Part shown: positions 57,709 to 64,000 of the stretch, in pieces
Position numbering within the stretch: position 1 is the first letter of the stretch
How the letters are laid out: every line of letters begins with the position of its first letter
Assembly (NCBI GenBank): GCA_023238725.1
Contig: CM041550.1
Span: 22,378,586-22,442,585, forward strand
Source of the DNA: Scortum barcoo
Taxonomy: Eukaryota > Chordata > Actinopteri > Centrarchiformes > Terapontidae
DNA: 64,000 bases
Direction: 5' to 3'
The notes under the pieces: generated by a model
Database searches by the model: none
The model's input: the letters and a program-made list of their open reading frames with translations, nothing else
Told to the model about the DNA's origin: nothing
Program-made: the position numbers and the translations under genes

Positions 57709-60700
57709 AGTTTTAAATAAGAAAACAGTTTGTTTTCTTCCTATTCTCCTAGGAATGACATACTTTTTAGTCCTTGATATCTAATCTGGTACATACTGAT
57801 ATGAGTACAGGTATTGTAAGTTTCACTGCAAAGACCATGAGTATGGTTTGCTGTAAACCTATTACAGTATTACATATTAAGGTGTTACATATTAAAAGAA
57901 CATATTTTATCTCAGTGTGCAACAAAGAGGAAAGAGAACAAAAAACTCTGATATCTATATTTATCACTTACCCTCACCATCATTTATTGAATATACTAAT
58001 AAGAGTAAAATGAAATTCAATGCATTCCATCACAGGCTTCATTTTGTGATTCAGCGTCATCCATTGTTAGGGAGCCAGCATCTGAATGAGTCATCATTAT
58101 CAGCAGGTAGAGAGCAACCGGCCCCACAGTAATCACACAGGCTTCCCTGCTGGTTGGAATTGCTAATGGAGTTTCAGGTGCCTGATTTACAGCCCTCCCT
58201 CCCTATGATAAAGCCTTCCCCTAATGTTATGCTATTCTACACTCCTGGGATTGTATTAAGTGTTGAGAATGTCAAATGGCCATAACTAAAGCTAATTAGC
58301 AAGGCCATTTATTGCTACTAGATGTGTGTCTGTGTGTGCGTCTTTGATTGTGCTTAATATGGATTTGGGAACAAGCAACTCTGTTTTAGGATATGTGCCT
58401 TTATGTAAACTCTGAGTGTGATCTTCAGTAATGGTTCGTGTAAAAGGCTACAAATGCAGCACTGCAAATGTCTTTCTCTTTTCTCGCTGGGACAAAGAGT
58501 TTCACCAAAGAAAATGGTTTGAGTAGAGCAGTGACCGGATGCCCCTGTCCTCTGTTCTCTTCTGCTGTCACGAATTAGCAATCTGAATAAGGGTCACGGT
58601 GATGTGGGCTGCAAGTCTAACATACAAAAAAGTAAAATGGTCATGTCAAAGGTACTTAGTGCTCACTTTTTTCATGATGCAAGAGAGGCAAACAAGCTGA
58701 TATTGATACACCGTGGCATAACTTTCCCCCTGACCGCACCTCCTTGACCATCAATCACCAAGATGGCCCATTCATCAAGTAGCCTGTTGGTCCGGCCCCC
58801 TTGTGACACACAAACGTTTTTCCAATTTAAAACTTGATATTGATGGAGCACTGCTGCAGCCTCTTTGAGCCTTGCTGGGGCCTATATCCTTATCCATATG
58901 CTCACCCACTCATAATTCAAGACACACCATTTCCGTACAGGATTGAGAAACACATTCCTCTGGAGGCTAACTACTGACTTTAAAAAAAGCGAAAGAGAGA
59001 GAGAATTACCCATTTTTTTCGTGTTTAAATGAACAGCCATGCTTGGGTCTAGTTGGTCACACTCTTTCTTGTCCTGCTGTGGTCAAATCATAGACTGTTA
59101 TTAGACTGCAATGGTATAGTTAATTAGCAGTGACCCCAATTCCAATAAATGTCAATCCAAGTGGATTGTTCAAACAAAACAAACAACATAAATATGTATT
59201 TCCAAATAATAAGGTATATAATAACAACATATATAATGATGTGTATATTTTGAGTTTGTTTAACGTCATTCATTTAGCCTGACATGTTACTGTAGCTGTT
59301 CAAATAGCAGCTGGATTTTTGGTGTTTTTGGTGTTCCCAGTTAGTAAGTATAGAATTACTATAAGTCATATCCTGTGAATTTTCTCATACAGTTGGTGTG
59401 AAAGCTGTGGCAGCAAATGCTGGGAGTAGTTTACATTTTTCATGGTGATCAAAGAAATACACACATATATTTCTATATGGTGATTTACCCTCAACCAACC
59501 AATCTGTGTGAATCTACTGTCGCTGCCAATTTTGTGGTGATTTTTTCTGTTGTAATTACTCATGGATGGAACTAAATAGCCAGCAAGATATGTAGGTGGA
59601 GGATGCCCACATTCTTAATCTCACTTTCAAACCTCCAATTGAGAAGTGAGAAACACTAAAATTGAGGATCAGTCAGCTAAAAAAAAATGAACTGAAGCTC
59701 TCTGTAAAGCTCTGTAAAGCCACGGGAGCAGTAGATTCTGTTGGAAGTTCTCTGCAAGTTAATCCCACATTTCACAATGCCACATCACTTTCACATTGTT
59801 GTATAATACTTTATTATAAAAATAAAAAAAAAAAACAAATATCAATTATAGCCACTTGAAGGTGATGATCAATTTTGTGTTTTACTGCTTGGTACCATTG
59901 CCCCCAAGTGGCCAATAAAATCTGTTAATGCAGGTTTGAGCGTTGACCATTTGTAATCCTGCCACAAACTCGCATCAACTGAAGTCAGTTTATTGAGAAG
60001 TGACAAAGGCGTCACGTCAAATGGAACTGACCATTATAAAGTGTGACTGCACACAAAGTGAGAAAAAGCACAAAAAGCACAGTTCTGTCTCTTTCTTGTT
60101 GTCTGTGTTGTGTGCACAGACTGATCATATCAAATTTTGCATTCAACAGCTCTCAGACTTTAAAAACGCGTTGCTCCTGACTCTGCTGACCCACACTGGC
60201 CTTTGTATTATTGCACACAGATGAGGTTTTGTTTTTGATAAATGTCAGGCTCAAACCAGATAACAGGTCACAGACAGTATTTTCAAGGTTTTCACCATAA
60301 AAAAATCAAATATCACAAAGCTGTAGATTTTTATCTTGCTTCTTTCACATGAATAGTAAAACCTTACCTTGGCTTGATGAGCACACTTTACGTTTGTCTC
60401 ACTGTCTCTTGACTTGCCTTGAATTGCGACAGTCAGTAATTTGACCCCCGCAGCTTCTCTGGGCATGAATTTAAATTCTGAAAATGATCAGTGTTGCTTG
60501 CTTTGACAATCCCATCCTGCAAATATGATACGCCTAGCAGAGACTGGCATTGCACAAGCTCCTCTTAGCTCTAAGGGCTACTCGCTCCTCTGTGCATGAT
60601 GACATCAAAGTAAAGAGCACTGTGTCAAGATCAAACAAGCCAGGAAATCAGTGAAGCAAAGAAGGAAGTGTTCTGATGTACTTATTGACAAGAGCTTACA

Positions 60701-61245
60701 AGAGCTTATGAGGGTTATCAGTTAGACAGGACTGCTAAACAGTCACAGAGTGTGTAGCCTCAGTGTTTTCAGTCTGCTCGACATGTCAAGTAAATACAGC
60801 AGTGAATTAGCTTGGGATGAAGAAAAATGTATTTTCGTCTGAATTGCTTATTACTCTGTTAACGGTCTCTTGCTGCAAACATTAATCTATGAACAGTGCT
60901 ACACATTTATCTGTTTACCCCGATTGATCTGAGTTTTTGTTTCAGCCAAATGAATTGCGTTTGTGTGTGTTCATATTTGTGAATACTTGCAATTTTGTGA
61001 GCTTATTCACTGATTGTCCATTCAGACCGACACAGCTGAATTGAACTGAATTTTGGCCAGACCCATGTTAGAGCCAGTGTTGGGCAGCATAGGAATACTT
61101 CTCAGTCTCTTTGGTGTGAGCGTAAATGTGGAATATAAAATAACACATGTAACATAATTATGATGTGACCTGTGGGAGTAAAAGCTTTGGAGCTGGGAAG
61201 AATAACATCAGTAAAGTTAGGGGTAATTTACTATATACTTTCTTC
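57709..61245. other. Unique sequence, possible conserved elements
   Basis: No supported gene. CNE-like blocks: 58020-58330, which includes a perfect AP-1 site TGAGTCA at 58087-58093 and a 10-bp palindrome GCTAATTAGC at 58291-58300, and 58690-58950. Small direct duplications: 'ctctgtaaag' at about 59699-59719 and 'acaagagctta' at about 60687-60709. All frames are below 80 codons. Confidence 0.45.
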
Positions 61246-61250
61246 AGTGC

Positions 61251-61844
61251 TGTAACGGGTAGGCAACAGGATCCAAACGCAACATAACTGGCTACTGGAA
61301 TAGTTAAACTGGAGCAGAGTTTTAAAAAGTTCGGCGGGAATACGCACAGGTCCGGCTGATCCAGCTGAGCCGACTCACCAAGGAGCGAGGGAGAGAGACG
61401 CTGGAAACGAGCCCACGCTGGTGGATGAGGAGAGCAGCAGCAATCAGAAGCTTGCGGGCAGAAAACTCAGGTGAGGCTGGGTGGCGATCCAGGTGAGCAG
61501 CCAGGGGTCGGTGGACCGCGAGTGAACAGAATCCAGAGGGGACAAGCATAGAACTTGTGGTCAAAGACAGAAGGCTGAGGTGTTTACCGGGGCAGAGACG
61601 AGGCAGGATGGTCCAAAACAGGCAGGGTCCGGTAACGGGTGATCAGTCTGAATAGAAACGCTGGAAAGTCTTGCATGGAGATGACAAAGAACAATCTGGC
61701 AATGAATGAATGAGAAGAGGGAGTTTAAATGCTCAGCTGATCGGTGAACCAGAGCAGGTGATTGGACCAGGTGCTGGGAGTGGGCTGACTGATGGGAGTG
61801 GCTGGCAGGTGAATGGAAAGTTACCTGGAAGGCGGACTGTGACA
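61251..61844 (-). mobile_element. Solo LTR with 5-bp target duplication
   Basis: A 594-bp segment bounded by TGTAAC and GTGACA (TG...CA) and flanked by a perfect direct duplication AGTGC (61246-61250 and 61845-61849). It is GC-richer than its surroundings. On the minus strand it starts TGTCACAGTCCGCC, has 'gagcatttaaactccctctt' as a TATA-like box (about 61735-61716), a C/T-rich transcribed part, and ends 'tttggatcctgttgcc' and CCCGTTACA. The arrangement fits a Ty3/Gypsy-type LTR of fish left by recombination between two LTRs; no internal gag-pol sequence is adjacent. Orientation is inferred. The open frames inside (61322-61564, 61561-61851 minus) are incidental. Confidence 0.7.
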
Positions 61845-62048
61845 AGTGCATAAAATGTTACAGATATTTGGTAACAGTTTTGAAGTAACTTGCCCAACTG
61901 TGGTTGGAGGCTTAGTTGAATGAGTCAACAGGCATCGGCTAACAGCCTTTTGTAACCCCACTCTGGAAAAAGGTTGAATGCTGGTCAGTTTGAGAGTGGA
62001 ACTGATTTAGCAATATTATCATCTTAAAGTTATTTAACTGACCGACCT

Positions 62049-62154
62049 AAAAGAAATGGATAGGGTATGAGTGGAAAAGGAAGCGAGATTGAGTAAGCGT
62101 GAAAAGAAATGGACAGGGTATGAGTGGAAAAGGAAGCGAGAGTGAATAAGTGTG
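62049..62154. repeat. 53-bp tandem duplication
   Basis: Two copies, 62049-62101 and 62102-62154, beginning AAAAGAAATGGA and differing at about four positions. Causes the pair of overlapping minus-strand frames with repeated PFPLIPCPF-like strings, which are not genes. Confidence 0.9.
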
Positions 62155-63689
62155 ATGAGAGAAGGTGAGAGGGAAAACTACAGGACCAATGTATCTGTGA
62201 AGTGTATGGAAGTGCCAAGTGGAGCCACTAACCACTAATGTTAACAACCAGAGATGGACCAGTGACAGCTGTCTCGTGACTCATGTGATATACGTGAAAT
62301 ATGAAATATGCAGGGAGAGGGACTGCAGATATTGCAAAGAAGCAAATGGTGTGTGGAAACTTCACACAATGAATCAAAAATACTGTGAACTCAAGCCTGC
62401 AAGCGCGTTCATTTTCTTTGGCCAGTTCTGACATAAAGTATGTACGCCACAGGTATGAAAGTTCACATTACACATCTCTTTTCTTCTGGTTGAAAAAGGC
62501 CAAAGCAATATACTTTTTGAGAAGGTTAACAGAGAAGAAGATTGGACTTTGGCCAAGCCCTAGGATCTCTCTCTGAGGCTTCCCATTGGACAGCAGCCTT
62601 AATGGACAGGCAACATTCCACCTCTAAGTGGTTTGACATCTTGCTGCCATAAATAAACGCTAACAGCGACGCTCTATTAGGCTAAACAAGGCTCTGTGTG
62701 TCCCTCCAAAGCCAGGAAGCGCCCTCCTAATGGTACACTAATGCCTTTATTGGATTACTGCAACATCTCCTATTCCAGTGCGTCACGACTACAGCATTCT
62801 GTTGGATTTGATGGAATGGAGATGGCTTGGGTAGGATTGATATCACCCAGGCTTAAGATGTCTGCAATTAAGAATATTTCCAGCTGAAGATTATACTCAT
62901 CTCCGATTACTAAATGCTTTTTTCGCCGATAGAAGCTGCAGATCTTTTGTACAGTTGGGACTGATTCCATAATACGCTTATGCTTTTAGAGTAGGCAACA
63001 TGTGTTCATAAGATTTACATGGCTCACTGGACTTCTGCTTGGCATCACAAATAAATAAAATCACGGCATTATGACTCACTCTGGATATAAGTGTCCGCAA
63101 AATTGCACTTATGGTTTTCATTATGTCAAAGTGTTAGTAGAGTAATGAACATGAAAGGGAGGAATATGGACAAAAAAATTCCCTTCTGCAAAACATTCAA
63201 GCTTTTTATAATTGGTAACACACATTTTGACTTTTTTCAAAACTCTTCAGACAGTTCTCTTTGGTGACATTTAGCTCAGCACAACACTTAATCTCCATCA
63301 TCCAAAATGTGCGAAAGCGGTCAAAACACTTGATACACATGAACACTGAAGACATTTGTCACGGTAATCTTTACAAAAATAGAATTAAAAAAACATAAAG
63401 CATATAAAAATAATGTAACTTTACAACATGTATCACTTTTATCTTTGAAATATTCTATGTATTTCTTATTTACTTAGCATATACCAGAATTCCAGAGTAA
63501 TTCTCAGTGCACAAAATGAAACTAAAGTAGTTCCAGTAATGCAACATAAAACTTTACATAAATGAACCATACATACTCGGTTGGGACAGCTTTTTAAATG
63601 TCTGTTTAGATGCAGACATAACAGAATGTAACAAATAGCAATTTACCATATGTTCTGATAAAACATGTATATCCTAATGGGAGTGCTCT
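62155..63689. other. Unique sequence, possible conserved element
   Basis: 62560-62970 is a long repeat-free block with FOX-like (ATAAATAAAC, about 62651) and other AT-core motifs, CNE-like by appearance. From about 63100 the sequence becomes AT-rich and may be the left part of the transposon whose transposase begins after 63690. No host gene seen. Confidence 0.4.
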
Positions 63690-64000
63690 CTTTCAGTGAC
63701 AATACCTCCATCCATCGAGCATGAGGGGTCAGTGAATGGTTTAATGAGCATGAAAAGGATGTGAATCATATGCTATGGCCTTCACAGTCACCACATCTCA
63801 ACCCAGTTGAAACACCTGTGGGAGATTTTGGACTGACCTGTTAGACAGCTCTCCACCACCACCATCAAAACACCAAATGAAGGAATATGTTTTGAAGGAT
63901 GGTGTTCATGCCCCTCAGGAGAGTTCAGAGATTGGGAGAATCAATAACAAGGAACACTGAAGCTGTTCTGGAGGACCAACACCTCACTAAGACTTCTAAT
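63690..64000 (+). pseudogene. Tc1/mariner transposase remnant, runs off window
   Basis: C-terminal catalytic part of a cut-and-paste transposase on the plus strand. The second Asp is in DNTSIHRA (GAC 63698-63700) and the third residue, Glu, in WPSQSPHLNPVE (GAA 63809-63811), 36 codons between them, i.e. a DD36E spacing. An in-frame TGA lies right after DNTSIHRA and an extra A follows the Glu codon, breaking the HLWEIL segment that should come next. Downstream 'aagctgttctggaggaccaa' encodes a degenerate C-terminal end. Dead as read, and the 3' end lies beyond 64000. The same family left a fragment at 16505-16735. DD36E spacing suggests the Incomer group of Tc1/mariner; this is inference. Confidence 0.65.

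Noticed and set aside
62047..62247. Repeated-motif protein in overlapping minus-strand frames
   Set aside because: Produced by the 53-bp tandem duplication.

Overview
The window looks like teleost fish nuclear DNA: AT-rich, non-coding on the whole, with long introns or intergenic stretches broken up by transposable elements typical of ray-finned fish. These include an IR/DR Tc1 transposon, L2/CR1-like and RTE-like LINEs with short tandem tails, a tRNA-derived SINE, TA-flanked MITEs and a solo LTR. No host protein-coding gene is convincingly complete here. Almost all open frames are under about 130 codons and lack codon structure, splice context or recognisable domains. The only clear protein-coding sequence is transposon-derived, and it is broken.

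Layout: 1-12 kb is mostly unique sequence. It holds a candidate 24-nt microexon (2491-2514), two copies of a dispersed fish repeat (2.6-3.0 kb minus, 3.9-4.3 kb plus), and a CpG-containing promoter- or LTR-like segment at about 5.1-6.6 kb. From 12 to 19 kb lies a LINE-rich stretch: an RTE-like fragment (minus, 12.2-12.9 kb), an L2/CR1-like 3' half (minus, 13.6-15.1 kb), a Tc1-type remnant (16.5 kb), a doubtful LINE fragment (17.2-17.8 kb) and an L2-like 3' end (plus, 18.2-19.1 kb). From 22 to 29.5 kb come another dispersed-repeat copy, a 566-bp Tigger/pogo-like MITE (26.5-27.1 kb), and a full-length Tc1 element (27849-29475) whose 203-bp inverted ends differ at one base although its transposase gene carries three reading-frame breaks. 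From 29.5 to 45 kb the sequence is mostly unique, with a 316-bp TA-flanked MITE at 34.8 kb, a dispersed-repeat copy at 38.8-39.3 kb and several stretches that look like possible conserved non-coding elements. From 45 to 64 kb there are LINE fragments (45.3 and 48.3 kb), two SINEs (46.7 and 52 kb, the latter with a long GAA tract at its tail), a MITE at 57.5 kb, a 594-bp solo LTR with a perfect 5-bp target duplication (61251-61844), a 53-bp tandem duplication, and the 3' part of a second Tc1/mariner transposase that runs to the window edge.

Nothing here works together as an operon or pathway. The unifying theme is a transposon graveyard with a few young insertions in what may be a long intron or a gene desert. 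The best candidates for host function are the microexon-like segment near 2.5 kb, an exon-like segment near 32.2 kb, and the CNE-like blocks. I found no evidence of a novel biological system, no tRNA or rRNA gene, and no CRISPR array.
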